Shown one piece after another: positions 38,864-51,047 of a stretch of 64,000 nucleotides of DNA. The notes below the pieces were generated by a model. That model was not told the DNA's origin. It searched no databases and saw only the letters and a program-made list of their open reading frames with translations. Position 1 is the first letter of the stretch. Each line of letters opens with the position of its first letter. The position numbers and the translations under genes are program-made. This DNA comes from Sipunculus nudus (Eukaryota > Annelida > Sipuncula > Golfingiida > Sipunculidae), in contig CM049310.1 of assembly GCA_026874595.1 (NCBI GenBank), positions 3,844,001 through 3,908,000 on the forward strand, written 5' to 3'.

Positions 38864-38911
<48 letters not shown>
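38864..38911. repeat. (AT)n microsatellite
   Basis: About 48 bp of alternating AT. Confidence 0.95.
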
Positions 38912-38914
<3 letters not shown>

Positions 38915-39160
38915 GTAATGGTCAAACATGCTATCCTTTTGTCCATCTTAATATACATATTTATAAATCTATGGAATGCATGAACACCGTGAACTTGTAA
39001 AGCAATCAAAGCGCTTCCAATAATGAAAGGCACCCTTATTCTCAGGGAATCGATTTTTCGATACAAAATATACCAGTCAATAACACTCTTTTCAAATTCT
39101 TATAAAGCTTATAACACCTTTTACCATTTTTTTATTTAAACCTTGATAATTAAACTATTA

Positions 39161-39310
39161 TAACTCCGCCAGGTGGCGAGAAGTGGTATGCTTTGCCCTT
39201 AGTCGTTTGGTTTGTCTGTTAACACTATTTTTAAAACTTGCACTTGGGGGGTTTTGTTCTGGAATTTACCAAAGACGGCTTTGTTGAATCGTAACAGCTG
39301 TGTATACGAC
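39161..39310 (+). mobile_element. Degenerate interspersed-repeat relic (CTCCGCCAGGTGGCGAG end)
   Basis: CTCCGCCAGGTGGCGAGAAG followed by TTGGTTTGTCTGTTAACAC and TTTTAAAACTTGCACTTGG is the usual order in an RTE/SINE-type relic. An inverted copy of the end lies at 9,336-9,357. No protein remains. Confidence 0.5.
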
Positions 39311-39513
39311 TAAGTTGGAAAAGGATCTTGGCTTCGGTCGCTGACTGCTTTTTTATATGTATATTTCCCCGGATAATAATTCTTTTGTTTTGAGAGGTTG
39401 ACATTTACAACAATGTATATGGAATCAATGACTGCGCCTGACGGAGTGAGAATACGTTAATGGTCCCTGCTTAAAGATCAATTTCAAAATCAAATTTTTC
39501 TTCCACAAGGCCA

Positions 39514-39515
<2 letters not shown>

Positions 39516-39578
<63 letters not shown>

Positions 39579-39586
39579 TATATATA
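39516..39586. repeat. (AT)n microsatellite
   Basis: About 70 bp of alternating AT with one AAA interruption. Confidence 0.95.
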
Positions 39587-41395
39587 CGGGTTGCCTTACG
39601 GAGAAAGACTATATATAGTATACAGTGTGTACTTATAAACCCGCTGCTGCATGTGAGGCATGCACTGCATCAAGCACTTTGCCAGTGTTCTCATATGTCA
39701 TTTCAACTATGTGCAACTTAGAACTAAAATTATGAAAGCCTTGCTAAGTAGGAAGCGGTGGGGTGCATGTTGCTCCCAGTAGACATGCAGTATACACGTA
39801 TACATTAATCCGGGCAGCAATTTCCTTCGTTAATTTACGAGAAAATGAATGTATAAAAACCTTTAACCATCAAGAGATTTATCGGTATATTTGATGCAGA
39901 TCCTCTCTGCATATGGTAATAAATCTGTTTTTTTTTGTTTTTTTTTTTTACTATCATGAAATGTGCATTGTCTTATTTGACCATATATTCTATTAAACCA
40001 CACGTATTTCCCCCACTTGATTGCGCCCTGTGTTTCAGATAAAATTGTACCTTGCGACAAAAGAGCTAAAATACATTAGTTAAACGCAAGGCTGCAGAAG
40101 TAATTTTGAGATAGGTCCTCTTCAGCTAAAAAAACGCCTTTGTGCCTGACGGTTCTTGTTCATGCATGCATTCTTCGCAAACTTTGAACTGATATCGTCT
40201 AACAGGTGTTCATGGGAGGTTGCGGGAAGAGAACATAAATTGGCATTTGCGACATGTAACCTTGACCGTGGAAAATGTATTTACATGTATTTCCGTCTCC
40301 AGATAAGGTGGAGATGTTAAAAATTACCATAGTTCATTTTTAATGAAATAAACACTTTTTTCCAGTATAATATAACATTTTCTTCCGTTGAATGGTTTAC
40401 ATTGTTTATCGACATACGTCTATAAACTACAGTCCCTGTAACTCCATCAATATCTGATGGAATTCAAGCAGATACCACATTTTCTCTCTTCATGTAAACA
40501 ACCCTGAACTGAAAAGTTTAATAATAAACGAGTCCATACTGAATTAATCCACCAGACTCTCCAATGTGTACCTGAATTTAAGCCCAGACCAGCAGTGTAT
40601 GCAAGAGGTCACGTGTTTGCATTACTATACCTGGAAAATGTCCCGAAACTGTAAATTTCTTCCACCAATGTTAATGGATCTATTTATTTCATTTATTTGT
40701 AAACAAGGTGTACTTGATTCAGTGGTACTGTCTGCGTGTTTTTAATTGTACACCACCAGTGTGAGACGGCTGCATGACGTCTTTGTCAGCGAGGGAATGT
40801 TTTACATGTGGCGGGCCCGGTTCTGGGACTTGGGTGAAGGCAAAGTGATAAATCAAAGGTTAAAAAATGCCCCAAACCCCTACGTATATAGAGCCACGGC
40901 AGGTGAGGGTGGGCTGCTTGTCGCTTCAGACTCCGTATGTTTCATACAGCCTGAGTAATGTCTCACCAGTCTCCACACAGCAGTTATGTATGCTCAATAC
41001 ACAGCGCTGCCAGCTGACATGTACTCCTCAAGCCTTATCGACATGCATAAGAATGTATACCATCCTCTTTCTGTACTCCCTCATTCGAGGAAAAGAAAAG
41101 AAAATCCGCGTACTTCACATCAGGTCTCTTGTCTTTCTGCAGCGTGCTCTTTGTACTTGCACGGGCATGTCGATATGTGTACTTTCATTATACAAATGTT
41201 TTAATCTGTGTGCAAGGAGGGTGTTGTCAATTTTCACTCCTCGACTATGAAAATTTATGTTAGAAAGAGTAACTGCGTATATTACATTACTTTTTCAATT
41301 ACTCAAACGAAAAAATACAATTTTCTCCTTCAATTTATTTTGTTTATAAATAAATGTACTTTTTTTTCTACTTCTTTTTATTCTACTAAATGTTT
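39587..41395. other. Mixed sequence, nothing supported
   Basis: The plus-strand frame at 40867-41250 (127 codons) overlaps two others (40746-40958, 40986-41204) in different frames. It shows no domain or coding-like composition, so none is called. Confidence 0.45.
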
Positions 41396-41790
41396 ACCTG
41401 CAACTCATCGAAATGTATGATATAATAACAAATTAAGAAAGCTCTCGAAGAGAGCAAACCTCCGCCAACGACAGCCATGTAACCTCATCCAGGTCCGCCC
41501 AAAATTTAACCCTTCGAAATTTCACTACATCGTCCTTGGTTCATTTATTTTCCACTCATGTAAAATATTCAGTCATCTTTCGCATTAAAATGTGCTTTTG
41601 AAAGTGTTGTCTTCTTTTTTTCAACGTCTGGCATGGGCTCTTCTTGTCTGACTGTCTATATTCCCCTCTCATATATTTTCCTCCTGAAAGACAGGCTATC
41701 AACTTACCTGCAGCTCATTGAAATGTATATGATACTATACAAATAAAGAAATAAAGACAGTACAGAGAGGAGACACCTCCCCCAACTACT
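41396..41790 (+). repeat. Degenerate direct repeats about 313 bp apart
   Basis: The segment 41398-41475 (ACCTGCAACTCATCGAAATG ... AACCTCCGCCAAC) recurs at 41706-41787 (ACCTGCAGCTCATTGAAATG ... CACCTCCCCCAAC). This suggests two diverged copies of one element in tandem. Confidence 0.7.
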
Positions 41791-41989
41791 ATTTGTGGTG
41801 CGCGATGCACCACTTAATTTAAATACTTCTTCTTTGGTGTACAGTCCATTGTATTCCACAAAATACAACGTATCATTGAAATATCGAGCTTACTTTTGGA
41901 CATATTTTCGTGAATAAATAAACTATAGACGACCATGCATATAGGTCGAGTGTTTGCAGGAAGACAGAGAGACATGCAGGAAGACAGAG

Positions 41990-43245
41990 GAGCAAGTGGA
42001 AACATGCAGTAATTTGAATGATCAATGTTCTAGGAGAGCAGAAACAATATGAAACGTTTATGCATTTATGCTGATATTGAAAAGTAGCAGACAAACGGAC
42101 AGACAGACAAACAAAACATGTTTCCTGGTTTTCATTTAAATGTATGCCATTCATAAGCATTGCTTAAACAATGTGGACTCCAGAATGACATATGACAGAC
42201 CAAAAAACAAGCAGACAGGAAAAGTTTACAGCAACAGACGAACAGACAGACATACTGACACACTGACACAACCTGGATGACAGGTGACTAGACCTCAAAA
42301 TGGGGAATGCATAGACGAATATAATGAGCTATAGTTTTTGAAATTAGGTCAATATTTGACGTTATATATTTGAAGTTATGGGCAAAATAATATGTTGGTT
42401 TTTTTATTGACCTTGACCTTGACCATTAATTTTTAAAACAAAAGGCCTATATTACTTTTATTTGTCTATCAACTGTATAATTTTCAAAGCGATTGCTCAA
42501 GAATTGTGGCCTATAGAGGCAAAAAAGTGAAATCTCGTAATATCTCGTTTGACGAGAAAAGGTACGATATTTCTCGAGATTTGGTAAAATCGTGTTAAAC
42601 AGACTAATGTTGTCTGAAGTAAAAAACTAGTCCTCTCTAGCTTTAAAATCACATCAGAAGGAAGGCCATAGCATTGCGAATTAAATGAGCTACAGATTAT
42701 GCGACTACGATAAATATTGACGAATATATGAAGAAAAAAATTCGTGTTTTTTTTATGACTTCGGCTTATTTACTCTTAAAGACATCAGACTTCTAGATTT
42801 TCAGTAGTTCTATCAACAGTATAATATTCAGAGGGATTGCTAAAAAATATGGCCTGTGGAATGCCATATGTCAGACAAAAGAACAAACAGGATGGCGAAT
42901 TCGACGACAACTGACAAACAGACGGACATACTATCACACTAACACATTTGAAATGACAATTGACTTGTCCATCTCATGAAAAAGCAGTTATGAACAAAAT
43001 GAGCTATAGTTTATATAGAAAGGCCTCTTTTTGACGAAGTTCTGACGTCTTCAATGACGTTGACCTTGACCTATATTGACAAAAAAACGAGAGGTTTCAA
43101 TCAACTGTGCAAGTTTGAAAGCGTTTGCTGCTAAATTGTGGCCATTAGAATTGGGACAATCATCGTGACAAACACCCAGACACACGCAACTGACCAACAT
43201 GATTGTTTTTCAATTTCAGGCAAGCAAAAACCAGAAAAGGGGACA
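41990..43245 (+). repeat. Dispersed composite repeat, block C
   Basis: Three diverged units of about 330-380 bp, each beginning with an ATGAGCTATAG/ATGAGCTACAG block (about 42325, 42687, 42998). Each is followed by TTGACCTTGACC-type text, a TCAACTGTATAA block, AAAGCGATTGCT, TGTGGCC and AACAAACAGACAGAC-type text. TCTCGTTTGACGAGA lies at 42544-42558. The segment 43053-43142 closely parallels 4094-4200 in block A. Confidence 0.8.
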
Positions 43246-44020
43246 GCTATAACTCATATATTCTGCCAGCTCTCTTGGGGAAGTAAAAATACCATCCCTG
43301 GTAATCTAAACTGTACATGCATCATGCACACTACGGTTTAAAACAATGAGAAAGTCTACCAAATCCAATTAAATTCACAGTATTTTAAATTTTTTGAAAT
43401 CTATAAAGTCAATGTCCCAAGCTTATCTGCATTACTGGTGCATACATGTATAGTGTGAATTATCAAGTGTGAGCGACTTAAGAGCGTACATTAATGTGTT
43501 AAGTTAGTTTTCCTCACCCAGGTTGCGTATATATATATATAGGTTATTCAGCAATCTAAATCAATTAAAACGTTCTACCCATGGGGCGTACTATAACTCA
43601 ACCCGCGTGCAGCATTCTGGATACGACCCTCTTAATTATAAAGGCACATATACACGCCTGCTTGATTGCCGAGTCTCAATGCAACTGAACAACTGTTCAT
43701 TACCTCCTCCAATGAAGGTGGCAAGTAGTTTTGTGATCTCCAGTGTTTGCGTATGTGTGTGTGTGTGTGTCCTACAGCTGTATAATCTAAAGTTTTCGAT
43801 TAATTTTGATGAGATTTTGCGGAAGGATTGGCCATGGGCGAAAGAAGAAAATCTTTATTTTTTGGACGGATCTTGATCCAATTTTATTCGCCCCATTTTG
43901 TCTGCTGCCTCGTGTTTTTTATCGATAAATCTCCGAAACTAAACTGATTCGTCCCAAAGTTTACCTCTTGCACTGTAGCCCACTTTTTGAGATAAATAAG
44001 ATCATGAACCCTGTATAGTG
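43246..44020. other. Unique sequence, small (GT)n
   Basis: A short (GT)n lies at 43755-43771. The 117-codon plus-strand frame at 43523-43876 spans it and has no domain. No gene called. Confidence 0.45.
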
Positions 44021-44026
44021 ATTGAC

Positions 44027-44104
44027 TGACGTCGTTGACGTCATCGTAACTTCAACGTCATCGAAGCTGCATGGGTGGAGTAACAATGACGTCGTAATAA
44101 CGTC
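44027..44104 (+). promoter_or_regulatory. Cluster of CRE-like (TGACGTC) motifs
   Basis: Within 78 bp: TGACGTC at 44027-44033, TGACGTCA at 44036-44043, AACGTCA at 44054-44060, TGACGTC at 44087-44093 and AACGTC at 44099-44104. Five ACGTC cores in such a short span is well above expectation for this AT-rich sequence. Either a homotypic CREB/ATF-type site cluster or a decayed short repeat. Confidence 0.45.
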
Positions 44105-44148
44105 TAACGGTCCTAACAAGTTGTTGTTTCCTGGCTGTTATAGGACCT

Positions 44149-44159
44149 GGGGGGGGGGG
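44149..44159 (+). repeat. Poly-G tract
   Basis: About 11 G, immediately after the CRE-like cluster. Confidence 0.85.
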
Positions 44160-45825
44160 CATCTTTTTTATATTATACTAAACAATGAAGAGGTACACTC
44201 CTATGGGCTAGGCTAGCCCTGGCTGTTTTTGATGGCATGCATGGTTGCTCTCTGGGTGACCTCGCAAACGCTAGATGGCAGGGAGAGGCTTCCCCTTGCA
44301 TGCATGCGACCGATTTGTTTTAATATTCGGCATTACTTAATATTTTCAGTGAATTTAAGTGAATTAATGTGGATTGTCGGGATTATGGTTGGTTAACTTT
44401 TGAGACGGGCCTTGATTAGGATACAATGTGCTGACTGCTATGGTATACATATATATGCGCTCTGTGAGTGCTTTCTATAGATAGGAAATTTTCCACGTGA
44501 CCTTTAGAACGTCACATGACTAGTGGAAGCGAGAGTAACAATATTGGCATATAGAATACAAACCTCTCGAGTTTCCTCATATAGTATGTGATATAACAAT
44601 TTGAAAATAATATGATTAAATACATGTTTCCGTATTTACGTATAAACTTATTTCTATTATGCATGTAATTGAATTGTGATTTTTATATCCTGACATTTGC
44701 ACAAATGAACTAAATGGTTGCCAACAAGGATGACCTATATATTTTACCTACTGGAAGTTTAAGTACGTGCGGAATCTTAACAAGTTTTCATTTTTTTGTC
44801 TTTATTAATGTTAAATGTTTGGACACCAAAGTATTTGACGTTTCACTGAGTTCAGTTTCACCTGTTTCTCCATATACCTTCTTCTATGACAACGAAAACG
44901 TAGATTTGTAAGGTTAAACCTTGAATCACTGCCACCGCTTTTTCACACGATTCTTCATTAATATATACTAAAAACGTAAACCCACTCGCATACCCAGACT
45001 AGAACATCAAGTGACAAGTGTCGGAGCAATCTTATACGTTTGTTTTGCAATATAGATCAAGTGGTTTATATATAATTGGCACAGGCATGTTTGTACTTTC
45101 CATATATATGGATAACACTCATTTCCACCAAGAAAGCAATAAAAATTTGCTTGCCGGGGGCTGGCGATTGACCCGGATAGTCGACCGTAACCTGCGGCAA
45201 GGTTTATACGCACATCGCTTGGAGAATGATATGTAAGGGTACTTAATTGGCTGGCATTGCCAAAATGTAAGACAGTTTTTGACGTTGTGTACTCCATCTT
45301 TTGGCAATATGTATCTCGATTCTAACATAAGGTTTTGGCATAGAGTTTCTGTTACTATATATCTGCCAAACTCGCACAGTTTAGAGCCCGATTGGTTGGA
45401 TTTAAAAAGGTAGTTAGTTGCTCGCGTGTGAATGTAGTATATTCCTTTTTTTTAATTGTGGGATATATTTTGCTTACTCTGAAATATCAATTTTATTGCA
45501 TCTGCAGTGAAAGAGACCGAATTAAGTCCAAAGGCACGTATTAAATGTTACTGTAAACACATTTATTCATGATACCAATAGATAGGTATAGTTGTTATTA
45601 CTTTTATATATACTGGAAAGAGGTATAGCTTGTTAAATGTTTACACATAATTTCTCTCTCTATAAATATATGTACAATAGTTCACCCTAAAACATCCATG
45701 AATATACATTCGCCCGGAGGGTTCTTGGGATGCATTTCATGCATTTATGCATATATTCTTAGATCAATATCACAGTGTTATATATGATACGTATATGTTT
45801 ATATATAAATACATATATAATCGAT

Positions 45826-45828
<3 letters not shown>
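44160..45828. other. Unique sequence; one CTCF-like motif
   Basis: No gene seen. ACGCTAGATGGCAG (44268-44281) fits the CTCF core at 12 of 14 positions in a non-repeat context. Confidence 0.4.

Positions 45829-45900
<72 letters not shown>
45829..45900. repeat. (AT)n microsatellite
   Basis: About 72 bp of pure alternating AT. The 150-codon frame through it is an artefact. Confidence 0.95.
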
Positions 45901-45904
<4 letters not shown>

Positions 45905-46209
45905 CATATATAATCGTATACCCTGTTTATTTGTCCAGATGCAGTCATTGTCGGTTTATAAAAAAAAAAAAGTTCAGCCTTTATCAAAGTGCATGAATTT
46001 TGGTTATCCTAAAAAAAATACATTTACGCGTATGCTGCAAGAGCACGTGCGCAGATATAAAGCTGCCTTTTCAAATGATAACTTACTGCATGCACTTGAT
46101 TGTGTACGCTTGTGTGTGTTTGCAACTGTGAATGCATGCACTGGCTACCCGTTTTCACCCATGCATGCTAATACATGCATATATATGTACAGTTTATAAC
46201 ATATATAAG

Positions 46210-46660
46210 TGTCCATCGCGATCCTAGCTGCATTGTCCGTTAATTGAACGGAGTACCTGCCAGCGGGAGAACAATGACCTTTGACACAAACCACCAGGTA
46301 CACCTGAGATATATTCATTAATTCTTAATCAGCCACTAATCTGCCTGTCTGCGCCATGTCGTTTTGCACGCTTGGCGGTTTCATGCACATGTCATTCCGA
46401 TCAATTAACACTGCATGCCACAAAGCGGACAGAATTGTAATGTTGTGTCTGATTCTTCAATTAGCTTCTCAAAAGGACACTGAGTAGTCGAAATAAGACC
46501 CAGTGAGGTCCGCCCGTCTCCGTGGGGGAGGGAACCAGCTGACCCCTGGGACGCGAACCAACTTGTGCTATACGGAATGTATTGAAGTCTGTCGATCAGT
46601 TGCGCGCAGTTCAAATTCATAACAGCGTCAGTATATAGATGGCCATAGATGGCCATCGGT
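46210..46660. promoter_or_regulatory. Candidate distal regulatory island
   Basis: A GC-richer patch with a nuclear-receptor DR1-like site (TGACCTTTGACAC, 46275-46287; one half-site perfect), an overlapping SOX-type ACAATG, and CACCTG/CAGGTA E-box-like cores (46295-46306). It lies about 5 kb upstream of the promoter. Inference from motif content only. Confidence 0.25.
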
Positions 46661-47131
46661 CCGTTACTGTTTCTTAATTAATATCCATTCAAAATTAACC
46701 GCTGTGAAATGGATACGAGTCACAGCTTGTATATATGAGATTATGACTTATGTGTTTCATGAGTCCGGTGCACACATGCAGTTTAATAATCAATAATGCC
46801 CAGCCATTGTACACAATCAACTTGTACACAGAGGCATAACGTATTTTCATCCTAAACAACTTACATATATGTTCATTAAGGGATAATCTACTACGGAGAT
46901 TATATGTAGTATATACACGTGTCCAACACTGATACATCAAACAGAACAACATAAGACTGCTTTGTATTATTAATGAAGAATATAAGCCGACTATATAGCG
47001 GTGTCAATATATATTGATTATATATACGCTTGCATGAATATACACAAGTATGAATAACAACGGTGGCATTATGCATGTTACAACTGACATTTTATTTGAA
47101 TATACATAATTAAAGCTAGGGACACATATGA

Positions 47132-47163
47132 CAGAGAGAGAGAGAGAGAGAGGGGGGGGGGGG
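47132..47163 (+). repeat. (AG)n followed by poly-G
   Basis: About 20 bp of AG repeats running into 11 or so G. Confidence 0.9.
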
Positions 47164-47240
47164 AGAACTGCATGACGGATGGAGAACTCAGAGTAATGAT
47201 TAATTATTGCAACTTGCATCATCATTAATTCCTTCAAATG

Positions 47241-47242
<2 letters not shown>

Positions 47243-47277
<35 letters not shown>
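47243..47277. repeat. (AT)n microsatellite
   Basis: About 35 bp of alternating AT. Confidence 0.95.
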
Positions 47278-47278
<1 letters not shown>

Positions 47279-47395
47279 GTCTGTACATATACGTATATAT
47301 AAACAAAAAGGTGGTGTAATGCTAACATGTATATATAAGATTTGAAATGTTTGCCACCACGCCTTTTATATATATTTTATATTACACACCCTTCT

Positions 47396-47580
47396 ACGAC
47401 TTATGGCACCGTGTAGACAGGACGGAGAAAACCCCGGGCCTTTATGGCCTCCTGTGTCCATCACGGGTGACTTGCCGGTGATAACCCGCGTACAGTGACC
47501 GCTGACGAGTAATCGGAAACACCTGTGTCCGTCGGTTTATCTCTTATCTCGCCCTTGTGGGGTTAACCACTGGATTAGGA
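47396..47580. promoter_or_regulatory. Candidate upstream enhancer: GATA pair, E-box, near-CArG
   Basis: A GC-richer island about 4.2 kb upstream of the promoter. It has two GATA sites on the minus strand 7 bp apart (TTATCT at 47537-47542 and 47544-47549), a CACCTG E-box (47520-47525) and a near-CArG box CCTTTATGG (47439-47447; one A/T short of the consensus). GATA, E-box and CArG together are characteristic of muscle/heart control regions, which would suit an RBM24-type gene. Confidence 0.35.
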
Positions 47581-47857
47581 TATGCGTTTATGCCTGCACA
47601 TGTCTCCAATATAGCTGACCATATGAAGGACACACACGTATATATATATACACATGTATAGAAAGGAAAAAGGACCGCATGCCTTTGATTTGCTTAAATC
47701 TCATTACATGCCTTTGATCACCGAAGTATTAAGCATTCTTAAAAGAAACAAAGAAAAGGAACCATAGCCAATATGTGTTTTATATACCTCTTAGACGGAC
47801 GTCTTAACCGTACTTTTATATAGGCAAAGTAGAATGGTCCATTGACTCTGTTTTAAC

Positions 47858-48670
47858 ATAAACTAAACTCAGTTATACTCATCTTGATTGTTAACATTGA
47901 TGAGAACAACATAAACTAAACTCAGTTATACTCATCTTGATTGTTAAACACTGATGAGAACAACATAAACTAAACTCAGTTATACTCATCTTGATTGTCA
48001 AACACTGATGAGAACAACATAAACTAAACTCAGTTATACTCATCTTGATTGTCAAACACTGATGAGAACAACATAAACTAAACTCAGTTATACTCATCTT
48101 GATTGTTAAACACTGATGAGAACAACATAAACTAAACTCAGTTATACTCATCTTGATTGTTAAACACTGATGAGAACAACATAAACTAAACTCAGTTATA
48201 CTCATCTTGATTGTCAAACACTGATGAGAACAACATAAACTAAACTCAGTTATACTCATCTTGATTGTTAAACACTGATGAGAACAACATAAACTAAACT
48301 CAGTTATACTCATCTTGATTGTTAAACACTGATGAGAACAACATAAACTAAACTCAGTTATACTCATCTTGATTGTTAAACACTGATGAGAACAACATAA
48401 ACTAAACTCAGTTATACTCATCTTGATTGTTAAACACTGATGAGAACAACATAAACTAAACTCAGTTATACTCATCTTGATTGTAAAACACTGATGAGAA
48501 CAACATAAACTAAACTCAGTTATACTCATCTTGATTGTTAAACACTGATGAGAACAACATAAACTAAACTCAGTTATACTCATCTTGATTGTTAAACACT
48601 GATGAGAACAACATAAACTAAACTCAGTTATACTCATCTTGATTGTTAAACACTGATGAGAACAACTTAA
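47858..48670. repeat. 54-bp minisatellite, about 15 copies
   Basis: Units start at 47858, 47911, then every 54 bp to 48613. The copies are almost identical: the only common variation is GATTGTTAAA versus GATTGTCAAA (once GATTGTAAAA). The first copy has a 1-bp deletion and a substitution, and the last decays into unique sequence at about 48,668. As 54 is a multiple of 3, a stop-free minus-strand frame of 248 codons (an 18-residue repeat) arises; this is not taken as a gene. Each unit holds the inverted pair GATGAG...CTCATC. Confidence 0.97.
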
Positions 48671-49404
48671 ACAAATAACTTAATGGATTTATTTAATGTG
48701 TATATTTAATCCATCTCAACATGATGTTTATTTTAAAATATATATACAGGACAAAATCGGAAACATGCATTATTAAATAATTGCATTTATATACTCATTG
48801 GACATTGCTTTAGGCATTTCAGTCATGCACCAAGGTTTACATCAGTCGTCTGAAATAACCTACGTTAAAATTCTATTTTGGACACTTTGAAGAAACATTT
48901 AAAAGATATTATAAACAAAAAATATGAAAGTGACCCATTAATGGTCAAGGGACAGCTAATGAAGAGAGATCCCAACGCCCCTACACACAAACACGTCTGT
49001 GTAAAATAATAAGATAACCCGACAGAACCATTATTATATAGTCATAACATCATAACACACATTAACGCCCTCATACATGTATACTTGAAGAAAAATACAT
49101 GTATATATATTTAACAGCCATCTATTTGGTGCATTTTATATCTCATGCATGGCAACTTCTTGTGATTATATCTTTTTATTTATACGACATAAGTAATGAG
49201 TATATATGATATACCCCATGCGAAGGGCGTTCCCTTCACGTTCAATATTGATAAACAATTACAACATATTACGAACAAAAATGTTTACTGTGGGCAAACA
49301 CCTGTGTTCATATTCCTTAAATATTGATATACTAAAAATGAAGGCCCCACAGTTATCTGACTTTTAATATCCATGCATGTTTTATAACTTCAAATGGCAC
49401 CCTG

Positions 49405-49405
<1 letters not shown>

Positions 49406-49451
<46 letters not shown>

Positions 49452-49461
49452 TATATATATA
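49406..49461. repeat. (AT)n microsatellite
   Basis: About 55 bp of AT with one interruption. Confidence 0.95.
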
Positions 49462-50268
49462 AATCATCTGATCTAGATATAAAAAAAAATCATTGAATAT
49501 GAACTTTCGTGTCAGTCTGTGAGTCCTTTTTTGGTTTTGTGCATGGGTCTCGGTCTTTTTGTCCCGTAGCACCTGACATGTAGCCCCATGTGCATACGCT
49601 CTTCATGGCTTTGTGTTTATGATGACAACGTATACATTAAAATGATTTGTTCAAACACACTTAGACATGTACATATACATATACGTATTCTCGTGCAAAA
49701 TGTCTAACATGCATATATATAGATGTAAGCATGCTTTTAATACAGGTGTGCTCAGATTTTATTTTCCAAAGTATAACTTACCTTAATTAATCGTGTTTAT
49801 ACGTTGAGTCAGTTATGAGTACTCATTTAATCTGCACATTCATGCGTCTATATATAACTTTATATGCAAGTACGACACGGGCGTACGCTTGGCACGCGCA
49901 CATACTCATATATATTAACGCACAGGCACGTATGTACGCATAAATACATCCAAGCTTGCATATAAAATAACATTTTTCCTAATCGAAACTTCTCATGTTA
50001 TTTAGTCGACAGAGTTTATATAGATGACATTGCATGTATATAGTATATATAAATAGTGATAACACATGCACTTGCACACGTCGGTTTGACCGGATTTCGA
50101 CAGCTGACTGGGTCCGACCCTGCGGCCCCCCTTGTATGTATTTATCCCCACCCCGGGGCCCGCGGGTTACACACATATACATGTGTATGTCACATCTGTT
50201 AGCCATACCGGCCTCCACATTGCTTTAATCACATACACATTCCATGTCGACCACATCTACACATTCAC

Positions 50269-50273
<5 letters not shown>

Positions 50274-50311
<38 letters not shown>
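50274..50311. repeat. (AT)n microsatellite
   Basis: About 38 bp of alternating AT. Confidence 0.95.
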
Positions 50312-50313
<2 letters not shown>

Positions 50314-51026
50314 TTTCTTGCTTTCTTTGTTGGTATATTCTGTCTATCCACCATTCTGTACCTAAAGCTTTATTATCATTCCCTTTTACACAACATTTGA
50401 TAACATATGAGGATACTAGCGTGTGTATTTGTGTGTGTGCATGTGCGTAAGTCCTCATGGGGATTATAATGAAAATTCAAATTTGATGTGCACGTGACAC
50501 CCCATTTTCGGGATAAATACTTTCTACATAAGGGCGTTATTCACCGGAAAAGAGGTGGTCAAATTTCAACCCCAAGGAATTTGTACTCCCGATAATAATA
50601 TTTCTTGTAATTGTGGTGTATCTGAATGTATGACATGACATGAGGACACACACAACAAATGAATATGTATTCTTGTTTTTCGCTCACACAAACTATCGAT
50701 AATTGGGGGAAAATTAATATCTGTCCGATCGGAGACCATTTATACTGAAACTAAAAAGATATAATTTCATGTTTCTGTCATTAAATCTTTCAGGTGTTTA
50801 ACATTAAAACCATATAAAGTAATAATGGTATTTTTCAACAAACATCAATTTTCCTCACAAAAGTGAACACGAATAGATGTTCCCATGTGTTTTAAGTATA
50901 GGGAGTGGCTATATATTTAGGTAAACGATATCGTTTCGATAATATAGAATATAAATGATTTCATATAGGTCATTCTAAACTTACTTACACTGAAACATTA
51001 CAAACATATGTTTTTCTTATTGCCTG

Positions 51027-51047
51027 ATATATATATATATATATATT
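51027..51047. repeat. (AT)n microsatellite
   Basis: About 20 bp of alternating AT, roughly 550 bp upstream of the promoter. Confidence 0.9.

Noticed and set aside
45747-46199. 150-codon plus-strand frame
   Set aside because: More than half is (AT)n microsatellite; the rest has no recognisable domain.
47891-48637. 248-codon minus-strand open frame of 18-residue repeats
   Set aside because: It is an exact by-product of the 54-bp minisatellite, whose unit is a multiple of three and stop-free in that frame. It has no promoter, splice context or non-repeat part.
47858-48670. Hammerhead ribozyme in the tandem repeat (each unit has CTGATGAG)
   Set aside because: The CUGAUGA core is present, but the GAAAC element and the closing stems required for a hammerhead are missing from the unit on either strand.
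47858-48670. CRISPR-like array
   Set aside because: Units are contiguous and identical, with no variable spacers, in a eukaryotic intron-bearing genome.
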